Part shown: in pieces, positions 1 to 7,472 of the stretch
Position numbering within the stretch: the first letter of the stretch is position 1
Layout of the letters: the number at the start of each line of letters is the position of its first letter
Origin: [Clostridium] scindens
GTDB taxonomy: Bacteria; Bacillota; Clostridia; Lachnospirales; Lachnospiraceae
Assembly: GCF_019597925.1 (NCBI RefSeq)
Contig: NZ_CP080442.1
Location: 661,001-725,000 of the forward strand
DNA length: 64,000 bases
Reading direction: 5' to 3'
Position numbers and translations under genes: made by a program
Notes under the pieces: generated by a model
Told to the model about the DNA's origin: nothing
What the model saw: only the letters and a program-made list of their open reading frames with translations
Database searches by the model: none

Positions 1-101
1 GTTTCCAATCAGAAGCGTATCAGGAAATTGCGGACAAGAGAAGAGCGTGGGTTGATGCCCAGGCGGTGATCATAGAGGAGGAGATCTATGGAGATTTGTA
101 A
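1..101 (+). CDS. C-terminal end of an unidentified protein (partial)
   Basis: Frame 3 is open from the window edge to TAA at 99-101 and reads FQSEAYQEIADKRRAWVDAQ followed by an acidic tail ending YGDL. The composition looks like a real helical C-terminus, while the other two forward frames stop earlier. It overlaps the next gene's start by 14 nt, which suggests translational coupling. Too short to name a family. Confidence 0.45.
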   Translation, partial: FQSEAYQEIADKRRAWVDAQAVIIEEEIYGDL

Positions 102-930
102 TCATGTGCACCAGATTCGAATTGATTTTAATGTGACGGAAGATGTAAAGCGGTATGTGTATGTATATCTGCTAACCGGAAGTTCCTGTTTTCTGATTGA
201 TGCCGGGGTTGCAGGCGCCAGCCGGGAGATTGGAAATTATATGGAATCGATTGGAAGGCGGCTGGAAGAGATAGAAGGCATCTTTCTTACCCACTCCCAT
301 CCCGATCATATTGGAGGCGCGTTAGAAATCCAGGAACTGGCCCACTGCAAGATTTACGCAGGCGCAAGGGAGCGAGATTGGATGGAAGATATAGACCGTC
401 AGTTTGCAGAACGTCCGATTCCTAATTTTTATAAACTGGTCAATGCTTCGGTAAAGATCGATAAGATCTTGGCCGAAGGCGAGACTATCGTGCTGGAAGA
501 AGGCATGACCTTAAGCGCGGCGGAAGTTCCGGGCCATTCGAGGGGGTCTATGGCGTATTGCCTGGATAAGGGGAAAGTTAAAGTGCTTTTTACGGGGGAT
601 TCTATTCCTGCAAAAGGCGATCTGCCTATATTTACGGACAGCGGCAAGAGCAAAGAGACGATAGAAAAGATAAGGAGGATGCAAGGCATAGATTTCTATT
701 GTCCTGCCTGGGATAGGGTGTATGCAAGCGACGAGATATCTGCTATCCTGGATAGCGCATTTCATATAATTGCAGATATCGAGAAGTGTTCGGCAGCAGT
801 ATTCTTGGAATATGCAGATCGGAGCATGGAGGAGAAGATGGGGCAGATATGCAAAGAACTTCGGATGGAGCATCTATCCAGGAATCCGCTGTTTTATAGG
901 AGCGTACTGGGCAGCCTGGAGCATAGATAG
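88..930 (+). CDS. MBL-fold metallohydrolase
   Basis: A 280-residue metallo-beta-lactamase fold protein, probably a cytoplasmic hydrolase; the substrate cannot be read from sequence. The zinc motif THSHPDHIGG gives H69, H71, D73 and H74; later metal-site motifs are PGHSRGS (near residue 147) and TGDSIP (near 168). The first ~40 residues resemble the usual beta-strand entry of the fold. The ATG follows GAGGAGGAG at 76-84, a strong ribosome site, and overlaps the end of the upstream partial gene by 14 nt, so the two are probably one operon. A hairpin terminator follows. Glyoxalase-II-like or general MBL hydrolase are equally possible. Confidence 0.8.
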   Translation: MEICNHVHQIRIDFNVTEDVKRYVYVYLLTGSSCFLIDAGVAGASREIGNYMESIGRRLEEIEGIFLTHSHPDHIGGALEIQELAHCKIYAGARERDWMEDIDRQFAERPIPNFYKLVNASVKIDKILAEGETIVLEEGMTLSAAEVPGHSRGSMAYCLDKGKVKVLFTGDSIPAKGDLPIFTDSGKSKETIEKIRRMQGIDFYCPAWDRVYASDEISAILDSAFHIIADIEKCSAAVFLEYADRSMEEKMGQICKELRMEHLSRNPLFYRSVLGSLEHR

Positions 931-937
931 AGATATG

Positions 938-972
938 GGGAGCACGTTCTTCGTGCTCTCTTTTCAATTTTT
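938..972 (+). terminator. Rho-independent terminator after the MBL gene
   Basis: GAGCACG / CGTGCTC arms (940-946 and 952-958) around TTCTT are followed by a T-rich tract. It closes the transcript of the MBL-fold gene 10 nt after its stop. Confidence 0.75.
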
Positions 973-1015
973 GGATAGAGAAATATATGGATCAATAGAA
1001 ACCTTATAATGGATG

Positions 1016-1040
1016 AAAAGAAAACCCGTGAAACGGGTTA
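1016..1040 (-). terminator. Rho-independent terminator of the Spo0A-like gene
   Basis: AACCCGT / ACGGGTT (1023-1029, 1033-1039) is a perfect 7-bp stem with a 3-nt loop. On the minus strand it is followed by TTCTTTTC. The stop codon of the minus-strand gene lies within the stem. Confidence 0.75.
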
Positions 1041-1361
1041 ACCTTCAAGGGCATTATACAGGATATCAAGGAACTCGCTATTAGTCGGTTTTTCTTTCAA
1101 CGGATACCGGGCTATTTTTATTAGGTATTCCCGGTTTCCATTATACCAGCAATAAGCTATGGCGGTGCGCATACAATGTTCGACATTATCTTGAGATGTC
1201 TGGTATTTCCTGGCAACTTCCGGATATATGTACTTGCAGATGGACTGGATCTTATCTCCGTCATCAAGGCAGAGACATAGAGCATGCTTAATATAGTGGA
1301 AGCCCTGGTACGTAGAACGTATGCCAAGAGTGAGCAAAGTATCTTTAACACGTTTATCCAT
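1038..1361 (-). CDS. Stand-alone Spo0A C-terminal DNA-binding domain protein
   Basis: About 107 residues, all matching the Spo0A_C effector domain: an N-terminal 'LGIRSTYQGFHYIKHAL' helix pair, 'YPEVARKYQTSQDNVEHCMRTAIAYCW' over the recognition region, and the family signature KPTNSEFLD near the C-terminus. There is no receiver domain, so it cannot be phosphorylated like Spo0A. In the family, the effector domain binds 0A boxes (TTGTCGAA-like). The start at MDKRVKDT is chosen because GGAGGGG lies 7 nt upstream of that ATG; a start 10 codons earlier has no such site. It is monocistronic with its own terminator. It could compete with or modulate Spo0A at target promoters, but that is inference. 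Confidence 0.8.
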   Translation of the reverse strand: MDKRVKDTLLTLGIRSTYQGFHYIKHALCLCLDDGDKIQSICKYIYPEVARKYQTSQDNVEHCMRTAIAYCWYNGNREYLIKIARYPLKEKPTNSEFLDILYNALEG

Positions 1362-1421
1362 AATTTCCCCTCCTTTCGTTATTAATAACACTTAAAGGGC
1401 AGAAAATACAAAGGAGTGGAG

Positions 1422-1449
1422 CGAATTCTATGAAAACATATAGAATTCG
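1422..1449. repeat. 10-bp perfect inverted repeat upstream of cfa
   Basis: CGAATTCTAT (1422-1431) and ATAGAATTCG (1440-1449) flank an 8-nt A-rich spacer. It lies between the divergent Spo0A-like gene and cfa, about 90 nt before the cfa start, so it is a candidate operator. No T-run follows, which argues against a terminator. Confidence 0.5.
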
Positions 1450-1535
1450 ACAAAGCGGAAACAGAAGCCTGTATGTCTCCGGATCTTTATGGGAATAATA
1501 GGAAGCAGCAGATAATGATATAAGGGAGGCAGATT

Positions 1536-2693
1536 ATGAACGAATTTTTGACAAGTTATCTAGGCGGCATCATACCGGTAGCATTCAGGATTCAAAGTGG
1601 TGAGGAAAGCATGATCGTAGGAAGGGACCGGCCTGAGTTTACGGTCACGCTTAACGAAGATCTGGACAAGAAAGAATTGCTGACCAGTACTTCTCTGGCG
1701 CTTGGGGAGGCTTATATGAAGGAAGAACTGGAAGTAGACAGAGACTTATATGAAGTCTTGAATCTGTTTCTTGGACAGATGGGAAAGTTTAAGACGGATA
1801 AATCTGCTTTGAAAAAATTAATCCTTACATCAAAAGCAAAAAAGAACCAAGAAAAAGAGGTAAGGTCTCACTATGATATCGGCAATGAATTCTACCGTCT
1901 GTGGCTGGATGAAACGATGAGCTATTCCTGTGGATATTTTAAAAATGCAGAGGATACGCTGTATGACGCGCAGGTTAATAAGGCGGATCATATTCTGGAG
2001 AAACTGCAGCTTCAGGAGGGAATGACCTTGCTGGATATTGGATGTGGATGGGGATTCCTTCTAATGCGGGCCGCAAAAAAATATGGGATAAAGGGAACCG
2101 GCATTACGCTTAGCAAAGAGCAGTACCAGAAGTTTTCAGAGGATATCGAGAGAGAAGGCTTGAAGGACTGTCTGCAAGTCGAGTTGATGGATTACCGGGA
2201 CTTGAAGCATAGCGGCGCCCAGTTTGACCGCGTGGTGAGCGTAGGGATGCTGGAACATGTGGGCAGAGGCAACTATGAATTATTCATGGAGAATGCGGAA
2301 GCAGTGCTGAAGCCGGAAGGGTTATTCCTTCTGCATTACATCAGCGCTCAGAAGGAGCATGAGGGCGACCCATGGATAAAAAAATATATTTTCCCGGGAG
2401 GAACGATCCCCAGCCTGCGCGAAATTATTGATATTCTTCCAGAATACGAATTCCACGTGCTGGATATTGAGAGTCTGCGCCGTCATTATAATAGAACCCT
2501 GCTTTGCTGGCGGGAGAATTTCCTGAAGCATAGAGCGGAGATTGCCAGAATGCAGGGAGAGGAATTTACCCGCATGTGGGAACTTTACCTGGCTTCCTGC
2601 GCAGCGACATTTAATAATGGAATTATTGATCTGCACCAGATCCTGGTCTCAAAAGGAATCAACAACAGACTGCCGATGACCAGGGTGGTATAA
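1536..2693 (+). CDS. cfa: Cyclopropane-fatty-acyl-phospholipid synthase family SAM methyltransferase
   Basis: 385 residues, the usual length of the CFA synthase family. It transfers a methylene from S-adenosylmethionine to cis double bonds of membrane phospholipid acyl chains. The family hallmark HYDIGNEFYRLWLDETMSYS sits near residues 110-130, and the SAM-binding motif DIGCGWGFLL is near 168. Later blocks 'GMLEHVGRGNYELFM' and 'YIFPGGTIPS' are typical of CFA/mycolic acid synthases. An N-terminal SCP2-like lipid-binding stretch precedes the methyltransferase. The ATG has GGGAGGC upstream. It appears monocistronic, with a possible operator about 90 nt upstream. Confidence 0.88.
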   Translation: MNEFLTSYLGGIIPVAFRIQSGEESMIVGRDRPEFTVTLNEDLDKKELLTSTSLALGEAYMKEELEVDRDLYEVLNLFLGQMGKFKTDKSALKKLILTSKAKKNQEKEVRSHYDIGNEFYRLWLDETMSYSCGYFKNAEDTLYDAQVNKADHILEKLQLQEGMTLLDIGCGWGFLLMRAAKKYGIKGTGITLSKEQYQKFSEDIEREGLKDCLQVELMDYRDLKHSGAQFDRVVSVGMLEHVGRGNYELFMENAEAVLKPEGLFLLHYISAQKEHEGDPWIKKYIFPGGTIPSLREIIDILPEYEFHVLDIESLRRHYNRTLLCWRENFLKHRAEIARMQGEEFTRMWELYLASCAATFNNGIIDLHQILVSKGINNRLPMTRVV

Positions 2694-2877
2694 GCATAAG
2701 GGGGGATAGGCCGCATGCGCCGTCTCCCCTAATTGATTATTGATTTTCTATGGAATCTGTGCTAACGTATCCTATATTATCTATTCTATTTTGCCAGTAA
2801 GCTGGCGTCAGCAACTCTTCCGCGGATTCTGCGGGCCAATTCAATTTGAATGATGATATTTTAGAAGGGAGCAGTCT

Positions 2878-3834
2878 ATGGGTAAGAACGACATAGCAGT
2901 AAAACAATGGCTTTCTGCAAAAGACCGGTTTGCAGATTTATTTAACATGATGATTTTCGGAGGCATCACGGTCGTGCATCCGCAGGATTTGGAAGATATG
3001 GAGGGAGAGGCAGATATCTTTGTTCCTGACAAGGCAGGAGGGGAGAGTGGGATAAAGCGTTATCGAGACATTGTAAAGCGATGGGGAAATACGGCGACGT
3101 TTGCGGTGATGGCTGTGGAAAACCAGGACAAGATTCATTACGCTATGCCAGTAAGGAATATGATATATGATGGACTGGCATATACCTCGCAGATGAATCA
3201 GATATGGGAGCAGCGCAGCGAGAATAGGGAAAAGATGTCGGATGCAGAATTCTTGTCCCGCTTTCGGAAAGGAGATCGCCTCTATCCAGTGATTACCGCG
3301 GTTCTATACTATGGGACAAAGCCCTGGGATGCAAGCCTTAATATTCATGGAATGCTTCGTCTGGATGACAGCAGCGGAAAATTCAGGCGTATCAAGGAAT
3401 ATATCCCGAACTATAGGATTAATCTGATTGACGCGGAAAGGCTGGAACGGACAGAACTTTTTCGCACGGATTTACAACAGATTTTTGGCATGTTAAAATA
3501 CAGGGGAAAGAAGCGGGAATTAATTCGATACATTAATCAGCATAAAGACTATTTTAGTAATCTGGATCAGGAAACTTATCGTGCAGCCAGAGTATTCCTT
3601 AATTCTGAAAAGCAGCTGAAGGATATCGCAGGCGATGAAAAGGAGGCGATTGATATGTGCAAGGCATTAGAGGAACTATATGAAGAAGGTATGGAAAAGG
3701 GCATGGAAAAAGGCGAGGAACGATTGAACCAGTTGATAAAACGGCTGCTTGCGGATTCCAGAGAGGAAGAGATATCGAAGGTAGTGGGGGATAGGGAGTA
3801 TCGCCAGCGGCTATATCACGATTTTCAATTATAA
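2878..3834 (+). CDS. Rpn family nuclease / putative transposase (PD-(D/E)XK)
   Basis: 318 residues resembling the Rpn/YhgA-like 'recombination-promoting nuclease or putative transposase' family common in Lachnospiraceae. The central segment carries the core strands with an ENQ-type catalytic element ('VMAVENQDKIHYAMPVRNMIYD', residues ~80-100), then a 'YPVITAVLYYG' strand. The C-terminal part is a helical tail with GMEKGMEKGEE repeats typical of the family. No terminal inverted repeats were seen, so it is not shown to be mobile. Its function in the cell is unknown; a second, divergent member lies at 37.9 kb. Confidence 0.7.
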   Translation: MGKNDIAVKQWLSAKDRFADLFNMMIFGGITVVHPQDLEDMEGEADIFVPDKAGGESGIKRYRDIVKRWGNTATFAVMAVENQDKIHYAMPVRNMIYDGLAYTSQMNQIWEQRSENREKMSDAEFLSRFRKGDRLYPVITAVLYYGTKPWDASLNIHGMLRLDDSSGKFRRIKEYIPNYRINLIDAERLERTELFRTDLQQIFGMLKYRGKKRELIRYINQHKDYFSNLDQETYRAARVFLNSEKQLKDIAGDEKEAIDMCKALEELYEEGMEKGMEKGEERLNQLIKRLLADSREEEISKVVGDREYRQRLYHDFQL

Positions 3835-3850
3835 GTTGATACATAGACAG

Positions 3851-3887
3851 GAAGCGAGGCGGATGGAGAATGTCCGCTTCGTTTTTT
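3851..3887 (+). terminator. Terminator after the Rpn gene
   Basis: GAAGCG (3851-3856) pairs with CGCTTC (3875-3880), with an alternative inner GCGGA/TCCGC pairing, followed by GTTTTTT. Confidence 0.7.
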
Positions 3888-3933
3888 ATCGGCGTACTGT
3901 AATTGATAAAATAGAAATCAGCAGTAAAATTCA

Positions 3934-3987
3934 TTGACAGGCTAGTAAACACTTGCTAAAATGAAGAAAAGGCTAGTACTTACTAGC
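3934..3987 (+). promoter_or_regulatory. Sigma-A promoter with tandem TetR-type operators
   Basis: TTGACA (3934-3939), a 17-nt spacer and TAAAAT (3957-3962) form a near-consensus promoter. The spacer contains GCTAGTAAACACTTGC, and just past the likely start site is GCTAGTACTTACTAGC (3972-3987), whose arms GCTAGTA/TACTAGC are perfect. The two sites share the GCTAGTA half. The operon ends with a TetR gene, so autoregulation by steric block is the simplest reading. Confidence 0.8.
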
Positions 3988-4012
3988 AATAATCAGAAAG
4001 CAGGTGCATCGA

Positions 4013-5113
4013 ATGGGAGAGTTTAATCTGGAGTCCTATCTGAGCAACGGAGTAGAAAATATCGTAAAAGGCGTTATGAAAGCCTCGGCCAAGAATCCTA
4101 TGGCCAGCGTCTATATGATGCAGGCAGTAAAAGAAAATAAGCGGACAAGGCAGATGAGACAGAAAGCCGAGAGCGAGGGGAGGCACATTCCGCCCTTCCT
4201 GATTGCCAGCATTACCAGTCAGTGCAACCTTCACTGTAAAGGATGCTATGCCCGGGCAAATCACAGCTGCTGCGATGAAGAGGATGGCAAGGAAAAACTT
4301 CTGGATGCCGGACAATGGGAAGCAATATTCGAACAGGCGGCAGGGCTGGGGATCAGTTTTATCCTTTTAGCTGGCGGCGAGCCTTTTGTCAGGAAGGACG
4401 TACTTTATGCGGCGGGACGGCAGAAGAAGATATTGTTCCCTGTATTTACCAACGGAACTTTAATGGACAATGATTCTCTGGAAATGCTATCCAGGAACCG
4501 TAATCTGCTGCCAGTGCTGAGCATAGAAGGGAACGAGAGAACGACGGATGCAAGGCGCGGGGATGGCGTATTTTGTACATTAAAGCAGACGATGGAAGAT
4601 CTGAAGTCAAGTGGGATCTTATTCGGGGCATCGGTAACCATACATAAGGAAAATGCGAAGGAGGTATTGTCAGAGGAATTCCTGGAGGATCTGAGGATGT
4701 CCGGCTGCAAAGCCGTTATCTATGTAGAGTATGTACCGGTTGACCATGCAAGCATGGAATTGGCATTTGATGATTCTGACAGGAAGGCCATGCAGGAGCG
4801 GCTTGCGGTACTTAAGGAAGAAGATGAGAAGATGCTGTACATAGCGTTCCCAGGAGATGAGAAAAGTTCCGGCGGATGTCTGGCGGCCGGAAGGGGGTTT
4901 TTCCATATCAATGCCAGCGGCGGCGCGGAGCCGTGTCCCTTTTCTCCATATTCCGATACCTGCCTTACAGAAGCATCTTTGGAAGAGGCGCTGGGGTCCC
5001 CTCTATTTAAAAGGCTTAAGGAAGAAGGAGCGCTGATGGGTGAGCACATTGGCGGGTGCGTGCTGTTTGAGCAAGAGAAAAAAGTAAAAGAACTGCTGGG
5101 AGGGAATCTTTAA
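4013..5113 (+). CDS. Radical SAM protein, SPASM-like C-terminus
   Basis: About 366 residues. The CNLHCKGC motif (C71, C75, C78) binds the radical-SAM [4Fe-4S] cluster, and 'LLAGGEPFVRKD' is the GGE motif that contacts SAM. The C-terminal third has scattered cysteines (GGCLAAGRG, AEPCPFSPYSDTC, GGCVLF) like a shortened SPASM/auxiliary-cluster region. The start at MGEFNLES follows AGGTG with a 6-nt gap; a GTG 9 nt earlier is the alternative. It is cotranscribed with the TetR gene, sharing TAATG, from a promoter with two palindromic operators. The substrate is unknown; no small peptide precursor was found beside it. Confidence 0.82.
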   Translation: MGEFNLESYLSNGVENIVKGVMKASAKNPMASVYMMQAVKENKRTRQMRQKAESEGRHIPPFLIASITSQCNLHCKGCYARANHSCCDEEDGKEKLLDAGQWEAIFEQAAGLGISFILLAGGEPFVRKDVLYAAGRQKKILFPVFTNGTLMDNDSLEMLSRNRNLLPVLSIEGNERTTDARRGDGVFCTLKQTMEDLKSSGILFGASVTIHKENAKEVLSEEFLEDLRMSGCKAVIYVEYVPVDHASMELAFDDSDRKAMQERLAVLKEEDEKMLYIAFPGDEKSSGGCLAAGRGFFHINASGGAEPCPFSPYSDTCLTEASLEEALGSPLFKRLKEEGALMGEHIGGCVLFEQEKKVKELLGGNL

Positions 5114-5745
5114 TGACAACGAGAGAAAGAATCGTGGATGAGGCGTTGACTCTGTTTTCAATAAAGGGCTTTAAAGGAACCAGCGTCAAGAATATAGCAG
5201 ATGCGGTAGGAATTAAGGATAGTTCGTTGTATAAGCATTTTAAGAGTAAAAGAGAAATCTTTGATACGATTGTCCTAAAGATGCGCAAGAGGATGGAGTG
5301 CATGACAGAGCAAATCGGACTGCCGGATGAAGAAAAACTGGAAGAGGCCGCGAAGTTCTACGGCAGGATCACGCTTGAAGATTTGCAGGAGTTCAGCCGT
5401 AAGGCATTTCTCTTTTATCTGAAGGATGAATTCATCTCCCGATTCTGGCGACTGGCAAATATGGAGCAGTATCAGAATCCGGAGATATACGAGATTTACA
5501 GGCAAATATTCATGGAAGAAAGCATTGCGTACCAGAAGCAGCTCTTCAGTATGATGATACACAATGGCTCTTTTGCAAAAGGGGATCCGCAAATAATGGC
5601 AATCAGCTTCTATGCGCCTATCTTTTTTCTGCTGAGCAAATATAATGGCAGGGAAGAGGGCGTATCGGAGGCCCTTGACATCCTGGACAGGCAGATACAG
5701 GAATTTTACCAAATATACAGCCGGAGAAGCCAAGAGAAAGAATAG
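5113..5745 (+). CDS. TetR/AcrR family regulator
   Basis: 210 residues. The N-terminal helix-turn-helix reads 'TRERIVDEALTLFSIKGFKGTSVKNIADAVGIKDSSLYKHFKSKREIFD', classic TetR. The C-terminal ligand-binding domain is diverged as usual. The start overlaps the radical SAM stop by one base (TAATG), so they are translationally coupled. The pair of palindromes in the operon promoter at 3941-3987 is the probable binding site, implying self-repression relieved by a ligand related to the radical SAM reaction; that last link is inference. Confidence 0.88.
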   Translation: MTTRERIVDEALTLFSIKGFKGTSVKNIADAVGIKDSSLYKHFKSKREIFDTIVLKMRKRMECMTEQIGLPDEEKLEEAAKFYGRITLEDLQEFSRKAFLFYLKDEFISRFWRLANMEQYQNPEIYEIYRQIFMEESIAYQKQLFSMMIHNGSFAKGDPQIMAISFYAPIFFLLSKYNGREEGVSEALDILDRQIQEFYQIYSRRSQEKE

Positions 5746-5747
5746 TC

Positions 5748-5772
5748 GAGAGCCGGCATGTCTCTGGCTCTC
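5748..5772 (+). other. Hairpin after the TetR gene without a T-run
   Basis: GAGAGCC (5748-5754) and GGCTCTC (5766-5772) pair perfectly around an 11-nt loop, directly after the stop codon. No T-tract follows, so it is more likely an RNA-stabilising or Rho-related element than an intrinsic terminator. Apart from this and the terminator at 5924, I see nothing coding in 5746-5997. Confidence 0.4.
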
Positions 5773-5923
5773 AGCCTTGCCGTAAGCCAGAAACGCCAAA
5801 GTATGTACAAGGAGTGGAAGCAGGAGCGGATTAAGAGGAAGAGAATCCCAGGATACAATTAGAGCCGATTGGAAGCAAAGGCTATATAGAACTGATGACA
5901 ATTAAAAGAATAGGATGCCTGAT

Positions 5924-5952
5924 GGATGTCCCTGAGCGGGACGTCCATTTTT
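5924..5952 (+). terminator. Rho-independent terminator
   Basis: GGATGTCCC / GGGACGTCC arms (one G-U pair), TGAGC loop, then ATTTTT. It separates the radical SAM/TetR operon from the PadR operon. Confidence 0.8.
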
Positions 5953-5997
5953 GCAAAAATGTTATTAAAAATATTTTATCTGTACTATATTTTAATA

Positions 5998-6027
5998 TTG
6001 ACAATGGTGTGTGACACACAGTATAAT
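5998..6027 (+). promoter_or_regulatory. PadR operon promoter with palindrome in the spacer
   Basis: TTGACA (5998-6003) and TATAAT (6022-6027) are separated by 18 nt. The spacer holds GTGTGT-G-ACACAC (6007-6019), a perfect palindrome placed where a PadR repressor would occlude RNA polymerase. AGGAGG at 6038-6043 is the ribosome site. Confidence 0.8.
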
Positions 6028-6049
6028 GAAAACACAAGGAGGAGCCACT

Positions 6050-6394
6050 ATGGGAGAAGAAAAAGATTTGATGCACAACCTGATATCGGAACTGCGCAGA
6101 GGAACCTTGATATTAAGCGTATTAAGCCAGCTCAGCGAGGCGAAGTACGGGTATGCCCTTGTGCAGAGCCTGGAGGAAAAGGGCGTGGAGATAGATCCCA
6201 ATACCTTGTATCCGCTGCTTCGCAGGCTGGAGAAGCAGGGAATACTAACGAGCCAGTGGGATGTGGGCGAGTCAAAGCCGAGAAAATACTACAGCAGGAC
6301 TCTTATGGGAGACGACATATTCCGGCGCTTAAAAGAACAGTGGGAACAACTGTCAGAAAACATGGAGCAGATATTGAGGGAGGAAGAGATATGA
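6050..6394 (+). CDS. PadR family transcriptional regulator
   Basis: 114 residues. The PadR winged helix is clear: 'LRRGTLILSVLSQLSEAKYGYALVQSLEEKGVEIDPNTLYPLLRRLEKQGILTSQWD' with the wing 'KPRKYYSRT'. The ATG at 6050 is chosen because AGGAGG precedes it by 6 nt; a longer in-frame extension starts inside the promoter. The stop overlaps the next start as ATGA. PadR regulators usually repress the membrane protein encoded beside them, which fits the next gene and the palindrome in the promoter. Confidence 0.9.
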   Translation: MGEEKDLMHNLISELRRGTLILSVLSQLSEAKYGYALVQSLEEKGVEIDPNTLYPLLRRLEKQGILTSQWDVGESKPRKYYSRTLMGDDIFRRLKEQWEQLSENMEQILREEEI

Positions 6395-7398
6395 CAGACA
6401 GGGAGAAGGAATTAGTCAACCGCTATGTCTATGAGGTGACAAAGAGGATCCCGAAAGAACAAAGAAACGAGATTGAAATGGAACTTCGGGAACTGATCGA
6501 AGATATGGCAGAAGGGGCGCCGCTTGAGGAAGTGTTCGTAAAACTTGGGGATCCGGCAGTATTTGCCAGGAAGTACAGGGAATATAAGAATTATGTCATC
6601 AGCCCTGAATACTTCGATAACTATGTCTGGGTGATGAAGATCGCGATTGCATGCATATGGGCAGGGCTGCTTATCGCCACGGCGGTGAAGTGCTTTATTG
6701 ACTATCAGGATATCATCCGGATAGCCGGCGAGTTTATCAGTGACGCAGTCATGGCATCGTTAGCAATCGTTGGAACCGTTACCTTGATCTTTGCATTTCT
6801 GGAGAGACAGAAGATCAAAGTGGATTTGAAGCAGGAAAAGCCGTGGTCGCCGGATATGCTAAGCCCGATTCCAAATAAGAAGTCCAGGATCAGCAGAGGA
6901 GACTGTATCGCGTCCCTGATATTTCTTGCGCTGTTTAGCTGCCTGCTTATTTTTGCGCCGCAATTGATCGGAGCATATTCGGTAAACGGAAGGGATGTCT
7001 CATACGTGCCTGTCTTTAACCTGGGACGGTGGGATGTGATATTGCCGGTACTTCTTTTTGCGATGGCGGTGGGATTCTTCAATGAGATCATCCGCCTGAT
7101 TTACGGATGCTACTGCAAGATGGTTTTGCTAAGCAGTATCGTGACCAATTGCATAGGTATCGTTCTTGCATTTATCGTGCTGAAGCTCCTGCCATTCTGG
7201 AATGCTAATTTCGCGCAGGAGGTTGCGACACAGTTTGATGATACATTTAAATTCAAAGTATTCTGGCAGAATAAGATGATTCTGGGGTGGGATGGAGACG
7301 TCCTGTCGAATGTCCTGCTGGCAATCATTGTGATCGCCTCTGTAGGCGAGATCATCACGACTGCGTATAAGACGGCCAGATATGGAACAGACAGATAG
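6391..7398 (+). CDS. HAAS/DUF1700-type membrane protein paired with PadR
   Basis: About 335 residues. The first 70 residues form a soluble helical domain ('TDREKELVNRYVYEVTKRIP... LGDPAVFARKYREYK') of the HAAS/permease-prefix type that often follows PadR genes. Then come roughly six membrane segments (near residues 77-96, 113-135, 175-196, 215-232, 245-266, 308-325). Translation starts at the ATG of the ATGA overlap with padR; a much longer ORF in this frame runs antiparallel through padR's other frame and is spurious. Function is unknown; the pairing suggests membrane-stress or ligand sensing. Confidence 0.75.
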   Translation: MTDREKELVNRYVYEVTKRIPKEQRNEIEMELRELIEDMAEGAPLEEVFVKLGDPAVFARKYREYKNYVISPEYFDNYVWVMKIAIACIWAGLLIATAVKCFIDYQDIIRIAGEFISDAVMASLAIVGTVTLIFAFLERQKIKVDLKQEKPWSPDMLSPIPNKKSRISRGDCIASLIFLALFSCLLIFAPQLIGAYSVNGRDVSYVPVFNLGRWDVILPVLLFAMAVGFFNEIIRLIYGCYCKMVLLSSIVTNCIGIVLAFIVLKLLPFWNANFAQEVATQFDDTFKFKVFWQNKMILGWDGDVLSNVLLAIIVIASVGEIITTAYKTARYGTDR

Positions 7399-7403
7399 AA
7401 AAG

Positions 7404-7452
7404 AAGACACGCCTCCAGGATGCGATTCGCTTCCTAGGGACGTGTCTTTTGT
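7404..7452. terminator. Bidirectional terminator
   Basis: AAGACACG (7404-7411) pairs with CGTGTCTT (7441-7448), followed by TTGTTTT on the plus strand and by TTCTTTTC on the minus strand. It serves the convergent HAAS protein and MFS transporter genes. Confidence 0.75.
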
Positions 7453-7472
7453 TTTAGAATGCTTTCAAGGAA

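Noticed and set aside
2694..2735. G-rich/C-rich stretch after cfa as an intrinsic terminator
   Set aside because: AGGGGGGAT and GTCTCCCCT pair only partly and there is no convincing T-run.
2878..3834. Rpn-type genes (here and at 37.9 kb) as evidence of a transposon
   Set aside because: No terminal inverted repeats or target duplications are visible, and the two members are too different to be recent copies.
5926..6390. A 490-codon ORF starting before padR and reading into the HAAS membrane protein
   Set aside because: Its first 155 codons overlap padR in another frame and read as nonsense. The ATGA overlap at 6391 gives the proper start.
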